In this document: positions 9,039 to 17,803 of the stretch, in pieces
How the letters are laid out: each line of letters begins with the position of its first letter
How positions within the stretch are numbered: position 1 is the first letter of the stretch
Source of the DNA: Bacteroidota bacterium
GTDB taxonomy: Bacteria > Bacteroidota > Bacteroidia > Bacteroidales > FEN-979
Direction of reading: 5' to 3'
Length of the DNA: 64,000 nucleotides
Assembly: GCA_026391795.1 (NCBI GenBank)
Contig: JAPLDI010000050.1
Location: 1-64,000, forward strand
Notes under the pieces: generated by a model
Database searches by the model: none
What the model saw: the letters and a program-made list of their open reading frames with translations, nothing else
Told to the model about the DNA's origin: nothing
Position numbers and translations under genes: made by a program

Positions 9039-10118
9039 TTACGGCTTTGTTTTAATGATATCGCTAACAGCTCTCTCGCTACTCTCTGACAAATAACTTA
9101 CCATCTCTGACAACATGATTGAGTATTGGTTCTCAGGCAGCTGGCTTAGAATTTGCCGGGCATTGGAAATATAAAATTGAACTTTCCTGAACGACCTTTC
9201 AATACTCTGGGTACCTGTGAGAATAAGGGTTATTTCGTTTTTTTCTTTTTTTGAAAGATCTTTTCTGGAATTGAAGTAGCCCGCTAGTCTTTCAGACTCG
9301 CCATTTTGTGAAAACTGAAAAGCGTAAATGATCGGCAGTGTTTTGATTCCAAAGCGAATATCCTGAAAGTTTTTCTCACCTGAAATCTCCTTTGTAGGAG
9401 CAAAGTCCCTTATATCATCAATGATCTGATAAGCGATACCTATATTATGCCCAAGCTGTTTTAATATTTCAGTATATTTTGTATCCCTGCTTCCAATGGA
9501 AGAACCTACGAAACAGGATAATGAAAATAAACTTGCTGTCTTATTTTCAACGATCTCAAAGTACTTGTCAACCCCGTTTTTATAGCTGTGTGTATGCTCG
9601 TTAAAATTGTTCTGCTGTACTTCTCCAAGAACCAGTTTACTGATACTGTCAAGCATGGAGTATAGGATGACCGGGTCAAATATCCTCTCTGCATTATGAA
9701 TCAGCTGATAGCAGTTTTTTAATGATTGGGCTACAAGGTAATCTCCCAGTAATATGGCGAACCTGTTACCTTTTAAGTTGTTGAGTGTGGCTTTGTTTCT
9801 TCTTACTGATGCATGATCAAGAACATCATCGTGTATGAGAGAACTCATTTGTATCAGTTCCAGAATCGCAGCAACCTTAGCGATGTCATCAATGAAAAGA
9901 GTGTCATCTTTTGACTTCGGGTTTGAGGCACGATAGGAATACCAGCCTGACAGGATCAGCAAGATAGGCCTCAGCATTTTTCCCTTGTTCTTAACAATAT
10001 GGCCTATTGACTTTCTGGTCAGACTGTCTTTAGCTTCAGAAAAAGAGATAATGTATTTTTGAGTAAGATCAAGTTCTGTTTTGAGTGCAGAATGGAAGTG
10101 ATCAATGGTGTTGGCCAT
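9039..10118 (-). CDS. Polyprenyl (trans-isoprenyl) diphosphate synthase
   Basis: Asp-rich motifs 'LIHDDVLDHASVRRN' and 'QIIDDIRDF'; 'LLGDYLVAQ'. Confidence 0.95.
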   Translation of the reverse strand: MANTIDHFHSALKTELDLTQKYIISFSEAKDSLTRKSIGHIVKNKGKMLRPILLILSGWYSYRASNPKSKDDTLFIDDIAKVAAILELIQMSSLIHDDVLDHASVRRNKATLNNLKGNRFAILLGDYLVAQSLKNCYQLIHNAERIFDPVILYSMLDSISKLVLGEVQQNNFNEHTHSYKNGVDKYFEIVENKTASLFSLSCFVGSSIGSRDTKYTEILKQLGHNIGIAYQIIDDIRDFAPTKEISGEKNFQDIRFGIKTLPIIYAFQFSQNGESERLAGYFNSRKDLSKKEKNEITLILTGTQSIERSFRKVQFYISNARQILSQLPENQYSIMLSEMVSYLSESSERAVSDIIKTKP

Positions 10119-10416
10119 AGTTTGTGAGCTTGAGGTGTTTATCCGTAAAAGTAACTTTTCACGGGCAGCACGTAGGTAATTTTTTATCGACCGGGCTTAT
10201 TTAAAATCCCTTCCTGAAAACAAGTAAAGAGCTTTTTGGAACTGTTTCATGTTCCCTGCGAACAGCGGCAAACGAATCCCATGAAAAACCAAGACAGGTC
10301 AAAACAACAGCGCAAATTTATTGTTTTTTTTTGATATTTGATGAATTCCGACACCTTTGAAAAGATTCTAATTCCAAAGGGCACGCTGTATTTCGGGAAG
10401 GATGAAACGAGAGTGA

Positions 10417-11418
10417 CTATTTCACCGGGAAAATGATATCCGTTTCAACCTTCATGGGATCTTTTTCAGTCATAGGATCGGTAACATAGATCTCCCAGGG
10501 GCCTCCTGTGATTATTTTTCCGCTCTCCTTGCAATATTGATCCAGTATCTGGTAGGTCATGGCTGTTTTATCATACGGTCCATAATAGAGGGCCATAACA
10601 ACATTCTGAACAGGTAACTTTTCTGCCTGGATTCTGCCTTTGCCTTTTTCAGCCTTTTCCACCGGAATGCACAGATCCATGACTGAAAACATCGTCACGG
10701 AATCCCATTTAAGATAAATTGCAAACGGAGGCCCGGTGACCTGAAGCTTGTTGGTTTTTATATATTGCATGATCTCTCCGTATCCTTTACCGAGAACCTG
10801 GGCATAGGTCTTGGGTCCGGCGCTATCCTTGATAATCAATGCATTCTGCTCCGGCATCTGCTTTTCTATTATCACCGGCCAGCCTTTCCTTGCTTCAGCA
10901 ATTTGCTTCAGTTTAGCCAGTCCTTTTTCAAAATAAGGTCCCATCATTTTCCCCATGAAAAGTCCAAAATAACGTGAAATTGGATTGTACCCAAGATCCC
11001 CATTATCGCTCCAGGAGACTTTGGTCGAATCCCCGGATGCCTCTATGATAAACTTGCCTTTTGAATTGTACTTACCATGCTGGAACATCAGGTCGTAGGC
11101 TACAAGTTCACCCGGATTAAGCTGCGTAAGCGTCATCTGTCCGTTTCCAATAGTTTTCCCGTCCCACTTTCTTACCGTTCCGATTTGTCCATCAGGACCA
11201 ATCAGTTCAAAAACTGCTGTTGAGTCCATTGATTTTGTCCAGGGGGCCCAGAGATCCCATTTAGTAAGGTTACTGGTCAGGTTGTAAATAATTGTCTTAT
11301 CGGCTTTGATGACCGTACTTCTTTCCACATGATATGTCTTTGGAAGAAGGAAGGAAATGAGGATCAGAATTACAACCAGGATCCCGATTACCAGAATGAT
11401 CTTTTTAAACGTTTTCAT
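10417..11418 (-). CDS. SRPBCC domain plus GyrI-like/AraC effector-binding domain protein
   Basis: N-terminal 'YHVERSTVIKADKTIIYNLTSNLTKWDLWAPW' and C-terminal GyrI-like 'VMALYYGPYDKTAMTYQILDQYCKESG...GGPWEIYVTDP'. Confidence 0.85.
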   Translation of the reverse strand: MKTFKKIILVIGILVVILILISFLLPKTYHVERSTVIKADKTIIYNLTSNLTKWDLWAPWTKSMDSTAVFELIGPDGQIGTVRKWDGKTIGNGQMTLTQLNPGELVAYDLMFQHGKYNSKGKFIIEASGDSTKVSWSDNGDLGYNPISRYFGLFMGKMMGPYFEKGLAKLKQIAEARKGWPVIIEKQMPEQNALIIKDSAGPKTYAQVLGKGYGEIMQYIKTNKLQVTGPPFAIYLKWDSVTMFSVMDLCIPVEKAEKGKGRIQAEKLPVQNVVMALYYGPYDKTAMTYQILDQYCKESGKIITGGPWEIYVTDPMTEKDPMKVETDIIFPVK

Positions 11419-11452
11419 ACTGATGTTTTTGTTACAAATATAACAGAAACCT

Positions 11453-11641
11453 TCAGAATAAAAAGGAAATCAGAGTGGAAAAAACTGTTGAAATCCCCTG
11501 CCGGATCATTTTAGGCTTTTTAGGCTGCTCTTTCCGGGTTATTATTTCTTCTCTAATTGTTAACCGGTTGTAGGGATCGTATTTTTTAGCAAAATATTCG
11601 ATACGCTTCTGCATTACCGAATAATAATCCAATTCTGCCAT
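11453..11641 (-). CDS. Small hypothetical protein (62 aa)
   Basis: ORF with charged N-terminus and hydrophobic C-terminus in an otherwise empty region; no family recognised. Confidence 0.4.
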   Translation of the reverse strand: MAELDYYSVMQKRIEYFAKKYDPYNRLTIREEIITRKEQPKKPKMIRQGISTVFSTLISFLF

Positions 11642-11833
11642 ACTTAATATATTTAAGCAAAATTATGGTGTATAGTTTAATGATCGATGTTGAAATAACT
11701 TAATCCGGAAACAAAAATATAGTAATAATAATCTTATAACAAGAGAATTAAATGAAATATGCTGCTTAAATTAGTAATGAATTATTTCCTGAAAGAAAAA
11801 CTTAATTAATTTAAGAAAATAATTAAGCTAAAA

Positions 11834-11865
11834 TTTGTTTAAGCTTAAATTTAAGTATATCTTTG
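11834..11865 (+). promoter_or_regulatory. Bacteroidetes-type promoter (TTTG-N20-TAtcTTTG)
   Basis: TTTG at 11834-11837, TATCTTTG at 11858-11865, ~37 bp upstream of a short leader ORF. Confidence 0.6.
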
Positions 11866-11901
11866 TTCGCAACTCCAGGATTAATTCATTCGCTGAGGTC
11901 C

Positions 11902-11967
11902 ATGAGTTCAAACGGATACCCAATGGAATCTTTGGAGCAGTGTAAGTTTATATCCATGTTTCCATGA
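11902..11967 (+). CDS. Possible 21-codon upstream leader ORF (MSSNGYPMESLEQCKFISMFP*)
   Basis: ATG at 11902; TGA at 11965-11967 overlaps the ATG of the next gene at 11964 (ATGA junction). Confidence 0.45.
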   Translation: MSSNGYPMESLEQCKFISMFP

Positions 11968-13130
11968 AAAGAGTTTTTTCTTTCGCCGAAAAGCAGGTTC
12001 TTTTCATCCTTCAACTGATCCCCTCTCTTCTTCCGGGAATTGAAAAGGTGATTGCTGTGCATTTTTCTCCGGATTCCGGAGAAGTGACATCAGATATCAT
12101 CAGAAAGGAAAATGACGAATACATCCTGGAGGTTTTTAAAGTATCGGATTCACCATCCATCTTTAATCGTCTCAGGACTGAGAATGCCCCCTATTCCTGG
12201 TTAAGGAAAGAAGATCTGCCATTTGAAATCAAGCATAAAGAAAAAGTTCAATTGGAGATATTTAATGAACTAAATAACAGTATATTACTTATTCGTATTC
12301 TTAATTTATTCGATACCAAGAACGATCTTTTTTTTATCTATTTCAACCAGGATCTCAGCAATTTCGGAACCATAAGTCCGAACAAGATTCTTTCAACCGA
12401 TAACAAGACCATCATCGGTCATATTCTTCGAAATTCCATTTTGGCTTTTCTGCAGATCAACCGGAATGATAAGGATCTTTTTGCCAGCTTGAATGAAAAT
12501 ACACGGGCGATTCTAAGGGAGAGGAGTTATTTACAGGGTGAACTTGAGAACACGGCCGAGAAATACAAGGAAGGAGTGATCCGGCTTAGTAACAGCTATC
12601 TTGTTGAACTTGAGAAAAGCAATGGCATCCATTACAGATTATCCGACCATGCACTTAAAAAAATCAAGGAGTTCAGCGGTGATATTGGCAACCTGAAGTC
12701 CATCATTCTTCAGGCCGCAGGCTTTGCTGAGGCGATGAATCTGGATGGAGCTGCTGATATCGTGTTGATTTCTGATTATCATATTATTACTGACGAGAGC
12801 AAAGTTGTCCGGCAAAAGGAACCTCTTGCTGAACCCATGGGTGATGTCCCGGTTAAATACAATAAAACATTTTTACTCCTTGATAAGCTGGAAAATGCTG
12901 CCCAGCTTGTCAAATCTAAGAATATGCTCCTGACAGGCGCCAACATCGGCCATGAATTCCCGACGCCGGTTTCTCCTCCAGCCATCACCGATGCATTAAA
13001 AAAGCATAAGCAAAAAATTTTATTCCTTTTCAGCGAATATCCTGAACGTTGGGCGATTATCCGAAGCGAGTTCAGGCCGGTACAAAACATCCTGAACACA
13101 AGACCTTTCAAAGAGCAGCTTTCTGCATAG
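11964..13130 (+). CDS. Uncharacterised protein with a segment resembling the sigma-54 activator AAA+ lid
   Basis: 'YRLSDHALKKIKEFSGDIGNLKSIILQAAGFAEAMNLDGAADIVLISDYHI' resembles the 'LSxxALxxLxxYxWPGNVRELxNxIxRA...I...DL' lid; no Walker A/B or GAFTGA motif visible. Confidence 0.6.
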   Translation: MKRVFSFAEKQVLFILQLIPSLLPGIEKVIAVHFSPDSGEVTSDIIRKENDEYILEVFKVSDSPSIFNRLRTENAPYSWLRKEDLPFEIKHKEKVQLEIFNELNNSILLIRILNLFDTKNDLFFIYFNQDLSNFGTISPNKILSTDNKTIIGHILRNSILAFLQINRNDKDLFASLNENTRAILRERSYLQGELENTAEKYKEGVIRLSNSYLVELEKSNGIHYRLSDHALKKIKEFSGDIGNLKSIILQAAGFAEAMNLDGAADIVLISDYHIITDESKVVRQKEPLAEPMGDVPVKYNKTFLLLDKLENAAQLVKSKNMLLTGANIGHEFPTPVSPPAITDALKKHKQKILFLFSEYPERWAIIRSEFRPVQNILNTRPFKEQLSA

Positions 13131-13153
13131 TTTTCCGGCTCATTTCTTTCTTA

Positions 13154-13182
13154 TTGCTGTTTTTGAAATCTTATTATCTTTG
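13154..13182 (+). promoter_or_regulatory. Bacteroidetes-type promoter (TTG-N18-TAtcTTTG)
   Basis: TATCTTTG at 13175-13182, ~25 bp before ATG at 13208. Confidence 0.55.
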
Positions 13183-13207
13183 CGCCTCTCATTAAAAATA
13201 TAGGAGT

Positions 13208-14191
13208 ATGATAATCGCAATTACAGGTGCAAACGGACATGTTGGCGTAAACTTAAGCAAAGCACTGCTGGAGCTCGGGCATGAGGTTCGGGCACTGGTG
13301 CATCAGAACACCAAAGGACTTGAGAATCTCGATGTAAAGATCTATAAGGGCGACCTGCTTGACAAAGAATCACTTAAGCCCTTTCTGACTGGAGCAGAGA
13401 TCGTTTTTCACCTGGCTGCGAAGATTTCGATAACGGGTGATTCTCGCGGCTCCGTGCGGGCGGTTAACACCGAAGGCACCCGGTTTATGGTTGAACTTGC
13501 AAAAGAGACAGGCGTAAAACGTTTCATTCATTTCAGTTCCATTCATGCGTTTCGCCAGGAACCTCATGACCAGGTTCTGGATGAAACAAGACAACTCGTC
13601 GGGGAAGAGGCCCTGGCCTATGACCGCTCAAAAGCGGATGGGGAGCGTATTGTGATGAATGCCGCGAAAGACGGACTGGACGCTTTCGTGCTAAGCCCAA
13701 CCGCCATCATCGGTCCCATGGATTATGAGCCATCGCTTACAGGGAAAGCATTCCTGCAACTTTATTTTCACCAGATCCCTGCACTTGTTCCCGGGGGATA
13801 CAATTGGGTGGATGTGCGGGATATCGTTGATGGGGCAATCAAATCAATTACAAAAGGGAAGAAAGGCGAGAAATATTTGCTGGCTGGTCATTGGCATGGT
13901 TTACCTGAAGTGGCAGCACTGATTGAAAAACATACCGGCAAAAAGATTGTCAGCACGGTGATGCCGTTTTGGCTCGCCTGGATAGGACTTCCGTTTATCA
14001 CTCTCTACAGCAGGATAAGCAGGAGAACACCGTTATATACCCGCGAATCGCTGGAGATAATTATCAGAAGCAGTAAAAATATCAGCTCCGACAAGGCTGA
14101 ACGGGAACTTGGATTTAATCCGAGAAGCCTGGATGAGACGGTAAAGGATGTGATGGACTGGTTCAAAACAAATGGATATCTTAACAAATAA
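13208..14191 (+). CDS. NAD-dependent epimerase/dehydratase, extended SDR (3beta-HSD/dihydroflavonol reductase-like)
   Basis: 'IAITGANGHVGVNLSKALLELGHEVRALV', 'VFHLAAKISITGD', 'YDRSKADGE' active site. Confidence 0.9.
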   Translation: MIIAITGANGHVGVNLSKALLELGHEVRALVHQNTKGLENLDVKIYKGDLLDKESLKPFLTGAEIVFHLAAKISITGDSRGSVRAVNTEGTRFMVELAKETGVKRFIHFSSIHAFRQEPHDQVLDETRQLVGEEALAYDRSKADGERIVMNAAKDGLDAFVLSPTAIIGPMDYEPSLTGKAFLQLYFHQIPALVPGGYNWVDVRDIVDGAIKSITKGKKGEKYLLAGHWHGLPEVAALIEKHTGKKIVSTVMPFWLAWIGLPFITLYSRISRRTPLYTRESLEIIIRSSKNISSDKAERELGFNPRSLDETVKDVMDWFKTNGYLNK

Positions 14192-14201
14192 CTAAAGAAA
14201 G

Positions 14202-14960
14202 ATGAGTTCGGCTAACTTCTATTTGCTTGTTTATGTGTGGATAGCAATCGCAATCCTTATATTTCCAATCGTACTTAAGATCATTGCTCCCTATGGAAGA
14301 CATACCACAAAATCATGGGGGCCCCTGATAAACAATAAAGCCGGGTGGATCATGATGGAATCTCCGGCATTGTTCTTTTTTGCAGGCTTTTTCCTGTTCG
14401 GAACGAATCATCACAACCTGCTCCCCTGGATATTTTTTTCGTTCTGGATGATTCATTACCTGAACCGTACGCTGATCTTTCCATTCCGTTTGCATACAAA
14501 AGGAAAAATGATGCCGGTGACCATTGTGCTGATGGCTTTCTGTTTTAATCTGGTTAATGGCTACATCAATGGTTATTACCTTGGATCCCTTTCTGGCCAG
14601 TATGAATTATCATGGTTATATGATCCCCGTTTTATCATTGGGGTCCTCCTGTTCTGCTCAGGTATGGCAATAAACTGGCAAGCTGATAACATATTAATTC
14701 ATCTCAGAAAGCCGGGGGAAACGGGTTACAAAATTCCAACCGGAGGCTTTTTCCGTTATATCTCATGTCCGAACCATTTCAGTGAGATCATCGAATGGAC
14801 CGGTTTTGCATTGATGACCTGGAGTTTGCCAGGACTTGCCTTTGCCATCTGGACTCTGGTAAATCTGATGCCGAGGGCGTTGCATCATCATAAATGGTAT
14901 AAGGCCACCTTTCCGGATTATCCTGCTGACCGGAAAGCATTGATTCCTTTCATTCTTTAG
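14202..14960 (+). CDS. 3-oxo-5-alpha-steroid 4-dehydrogenase-like (steroid 5-alpha-reductase family) membrane protein
   Basis: 'LRKPGETGYKIPTGGFFRYISCPNHFSEIIEWTGFALMTWSLPGLAFAIWTLVNLMPRALHHHKWYKATFPDYPADRKALIPFIL' closely follows the SRD5A C-terminal domain. Confidence 0.9.
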   Translation: MSSANFYLLVYVWIAIAILIFPIVLKIIAPYGRHTTKSWGPLINNKAGWIMMESPALFFFAGFFLFGTNHHNLLPWIFFSFWMIHYLNRTLIFPFRLHTKGKMMPVTIVLMAFCFNLVNGYINGYYLGSLSGQYELSWLYDPRFIIGVLLFCSGMAINWQADNILIHLRKPGETGYKIPTGGFFRYISCPNHFSEIIEWTGFALMTWSLPGLAFAIWTLVNLMPRALHHHKWYKATFPDYPADRKALIPFIL

Positions 14961-14973
14961 TTGAAAAGTATTG

Positions 14974-15004
14974 TTTGATTGCCCATGTTAAATGAGTATT
15001 TTTG
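14974..15004 (+). promoter_or_regulatory. Bacteroidetes-type promoter (TTTG-N19-TAttTTTG)
   Basis: TTTG 14974-14977 and TATTTTTG 14997-15004 upstream of the lipoprotein ORF at 15057. Confidence 0.6.
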
Positions 15005-15056
15005 CATGGAAGTCATTCCTTTTACAGAAGCTCAATAATTTCTAAATTATTTTAAA

Positions 15057-15836
15057 ATGAAAAAGTTAGTAGTATTATTCCTTTCGCTTTTTATCATGGG
15101 TGCGATCTTTATAAGTTCGTGTAAAAAATCCAGCAGCACCCCTGGCGTGACCTACTCTCAGATTGGTTTTAAAACAGGTTCTGGTTATATTTCATCAAAT
15201 CAGACTATTCAGGGCACTTCTACCCTTCTCTTCGGCATCAATGCTTCAGGCGGTGATTATATTCTGAAACGTTTTCTGGTTATGCGTACTTTTAAGACAA
15301 AACCCTCTGTTGTCAAAGATACCAGTTTTACTCTTTCAAGTTTTAGCTATGATCTCCATACCATTGCCCGACCCATCGCAGGCGACGAAAACTGGGACTT
15401 TAAAATTTTTAACAGCCGGGGTGATTCTCTGACTCTTTCCCTGGTCATCACTACTACAAGTCCACCACCCGCAGGTCCGATATTCAAATGGGCGACAAAA
15501 GTGATTGGAGCTCAAATCAGCACTTCGGGAAACTTCTTTTCTTCATCCGATGGAATTGTTCATTCGATGAAGGATGCCAAAATCAATGCTGCACGGATCG
15601 ATTGGGCATATTTTTATGATGCCGGGGATCAGGCAACTTGGCCAACCATCACCAATGACAGCATGATTGTCATCCAGAATCAGTCGGGTGTTACCTTGCC
15701 AAAAATTACCAATCTTGGGGTAAACGAGTATTATGCGTTTACAACTGCCGGTGGTAAAAAAGGGATGATCAAGATCGATGCAGTTACACCGGATGTAACA
15801 GGCACCATCACAATTGACGTAAAGGTTCAGCAATAG
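15057..15836 (+). CDS. Hypothetical lipoprotein
   Basis: Lipobox-like 'LFIMGAIFISSCKKSSST'; own promoter and a downstream terminator. Confidence 0.7.
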   Translation: MKKLVVLFLSLFIMGAIFISSCKKSSSTPGVTYSQIGFKTGSGYISSNQTIQGTSTLLFGINASGGDYILKRFLVMRTFKTKPSVVKDTSFTLSSFSYDLHTIARPIAGDENWDFKIFNSRGDSLTLSLVITTTSPPPAGPIFKWATKVIGAQISTSGNFFSSSDGIVHSMKDAKINAARIDWAYFYDAGDQATWPTITNDSMIVIQNQSGVTLPKITNLGVNEYYAFTTAGGKKGMIKIDAVTPDVTGTITIDVKVQQ

Positions 15837-15852
15837 TTCTCCATCCTTTAAC

Positions 15853-15883
15853 TAAAAAAAACCTCCTGACAGGAGGTTTTTTT
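15853..15883 (+). terminator. Rho-independent terminator
   Basis: AAAAAAA-CCTCCT-GAC-AGGAGG-TTTTTTT just after the stop at 15836. Confidence 0.9.
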
Positions 15884-15914
15884 GTGACTAAGGGTACAGG
15901 TATTTAAAACTAAA

Positions 15915-15945
15915 TGGGGATCTTATCTGTTCGATAAGATCCCCA
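15915..15945. repeat. Perfect 13-bp-stem hairpin TGGGGATCTTATC-TGTTC-GATAAGATCCCCA
   Basis: Arms 15915-15927 and 15933-15945, 5-nt loop, no following T-tract. Confidence 0.85.
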
Positions 15946-15990
15946 TCCGACATTCCGGCAACCTGGGTCACCAGATGCCTCAAGCTACCG

Positions 15991-16194
15991 TTATTGTGGC
16001 TGGTTTACTTGAACAGGGTCTCCCCCGTTCTTTCTTCCCGGTTTCCTTTGGTCTGAAACCTTGCGGCTTCTTTCTTCCGGTCCTCTCCTTCTGAAATTAC
16101 TCCCGGTTTTCTGCCTATTCTTGCGGAATTTGCTTCCTCCGGGCCTGGTCAGCGAGTGCTGTCCCCCTTGCGGGTTCCTGCTTTCACTTCCCAT
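15991..16194 (-). CDS. Small highly basic low-complexity protein (67 aa)
   Basis: Arg/Lys/Gly/Gln-rich ORF in an intergenic region; no family recognised. Confidence 0.3.
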   Translation of the reverse strand: MGSESRNPQGGQHSLTRPGGSKFRKNRQKTGSNFRRRGPEERSRKVSDQRKPGRKNGGDPVQVNQPQ

Positions 16195-16358
16195 TTTTTC
16201 AGAACGGGCCCTTTATCTCTTACTTGATAAATCAAATGTACGATCTCTTAAACGGGAAAAGCAATTATTCAGGCAGGGTATTATAAACAAATTATAAACT
16301 ATAGTTATTAACAATTTGTTAATAAGTCAGCAGGATCCTTTCTGTAAAAATCACCGGC

Positions 16359-16631
16359 TCATTCGACTGAGACAGTCAATCTCCGCATGGTAAGTTCATC
16401 CGACATCCCTCTTAAATCTTCGTAGTTGCCTGATTTAACCGCACATCTGCCTTTAAAATGGGCAATCAGAGCGCACTGTTCCGCCTGCTCAAAATCATGG
16501 CCACAAACTTCCACAAGGGATTCTATGACAAACTCGAATGTATTTATTTCATCATTGTACAGGATCAGATCGTTGGACATAGAGACCAGATCCTCATTTT
16601 TGTCAGCAGGTTTCAATTTATGCTTGACCAT
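16359..16631 (-). CDS. clpS: ATP-dependent Clp protease adaptor ClpS
   Basis: 'LILYNDEINTFEFVIESLVEVCGHDFEQAEQCALIAHFKGRCAVKSG'; start set to MVKHK at 16631. Confidence 0.93.
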   Translation of the reverse strand: MVKHKLKPADKNEDLVSMSNDLILYNDEINTFEFVIESLVEVCGHDFEQAEQCALIAHFKGRCAVKSGNYEDLRGMSDELTMRRLTVSVE

Positions 16632-16715
16632 AACCACAAGGAATTTTTGACAATAATACTGCTTTTTACCGTTCATAAATGGTAATTTTGTCAATATTTT
16701 ACCCCTTCAAAATAA

Positions 16716-17357
16716 ATGGTTTTTACTGATTTTATAAATCGTTTGTCGCACCAGCTTACCTTCCCCTTACCAGGGTTACCGGTTCAATTGCGGATGACTT
16801 CAACCCGAAGGATTCGGGAGATGTCAGCATTTTACCTGCCGGATAAGGCTATTAAAAGCAGCGTCCTTATTCTTCTTTATCCGGGAAGGGAAACATTCCA
16901 ACCCAACTTTGCTGTTACGCTTCGTCCCACTTATAACGGAGTTCACAGCGGACAGATCAGTTTACCGGGAGGACGGTATGAAACTCCGGATGAAACCCTT
17001 ATGCAGACTGCAATCCGTGAGACGTATGAAGAGATTGGAGTGGATCCTGCTCAGATAAACATTCTGGGGCGATTAACAGAACTCTATATTCCGCCGAGCA
17101 ATTACCTGGTTCAGCCTTTTATCGGTTTTACAAGCGGAAGCCCGGCTTTTGTACCCCAGGTAAATGAAGTTGAAAAGATCTTTGAGATCCCTGTAAGTGA
17201 ACTGCTGGATGACAACAACCTTGTTACTCAGGAAATCTCAGCAGGAGGTACTCAGTTTACAGTTCCTTGCTTTTTGATTGAAGGAACGACCATTTGGGGG
17301 GCTACGGCAATGATCTTATCTGAATTCCGGGAAATAGTGCAGCAGATCAGGTTATGA
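16716..17357 (+). CDS. NUDIX hydrolase (CoA pyrophosphatase-like)
   Basis: 'HSGQISLPGGRYETPDETLMQTAIRETYEEIGV' Nudix box with the CoAse-type GQISxPGG. Confidence 0.93.
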   Translation: MVFTDFINRLSHQLTFPLPGLPVQLRMTSTRRIREMSAFYLPDKAIKSSVLILLYPGRETFQPNFAVTLRPTYNGVHSGQISLPGGRYETPDETLMQTAIRETYEEIGVDPAQINILGRLTELYIPPSNYLVQPFIGFTSGSPAFVPQVNEVEKIFEIPVSELLDDNNLVTQEISAGGTQFTVPCFLIEGTTIWGATAMILSEFREIVQQIRL

Positions 17358-17786
17358 ATCCTGTAGTATAATCTCATCGGTGATCTCACAGGAGTTTTTC
17401 AGCATGGCAGAAACGGCACAATAGTTATCTCTTGAAAGTCTTACGGCCCGGTTCACTTTTATCCTGATTTCATCATTATCTTTAAAACCGGGACCTGAAA
17501 CAATATAAACCAGGTGGATTTTCTGATAATATTTCGGATAGTCTTCTGTTACTTCTCCCTTTGCACTGATCCTGAAAGCCGTGAATTTTACCTGTTTTTT
17601 CCCAAGGATTGAAACCACATCCATCCCGGTGCAGGCAGCCAGTGCTGACAGAACAACGGGTTTTGGGCGGGGACCATGGCGGGTTCCTCCGAATTTCTCC
17701 TCAGCATCAAAATGAATCTGGTAGCCATCAACATCGGAATCAAATGACATATTACCGATCCAATCGGTATGGATTGCTTCATTCAT
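17352..17786 (-). CDS. OsmC family protein
   Basis: 'GPRPKPVVLSALAACTGMDVVSILGKKQ...VNRAVRLSRDNYCAVSAMLKNSCEI'. Confidence 0.92.
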   Translation of the reverse strand: MNEAIHTDWIGNMSFDSDVDGYQIHFDAEEKFGGTRHGPRPKPVVLSALAACTGMDVVSILGKKQVKFTAFRISAKGEVTEDYPKYYQKIHLVYIVSGPGFKDNDEIRIKVNRAVRLSRDNYCAVSAMLKNSCEITDEIILQDS

Positions 17787-17803
17787 CTTAAAGGTGTAAT
17801 TTT

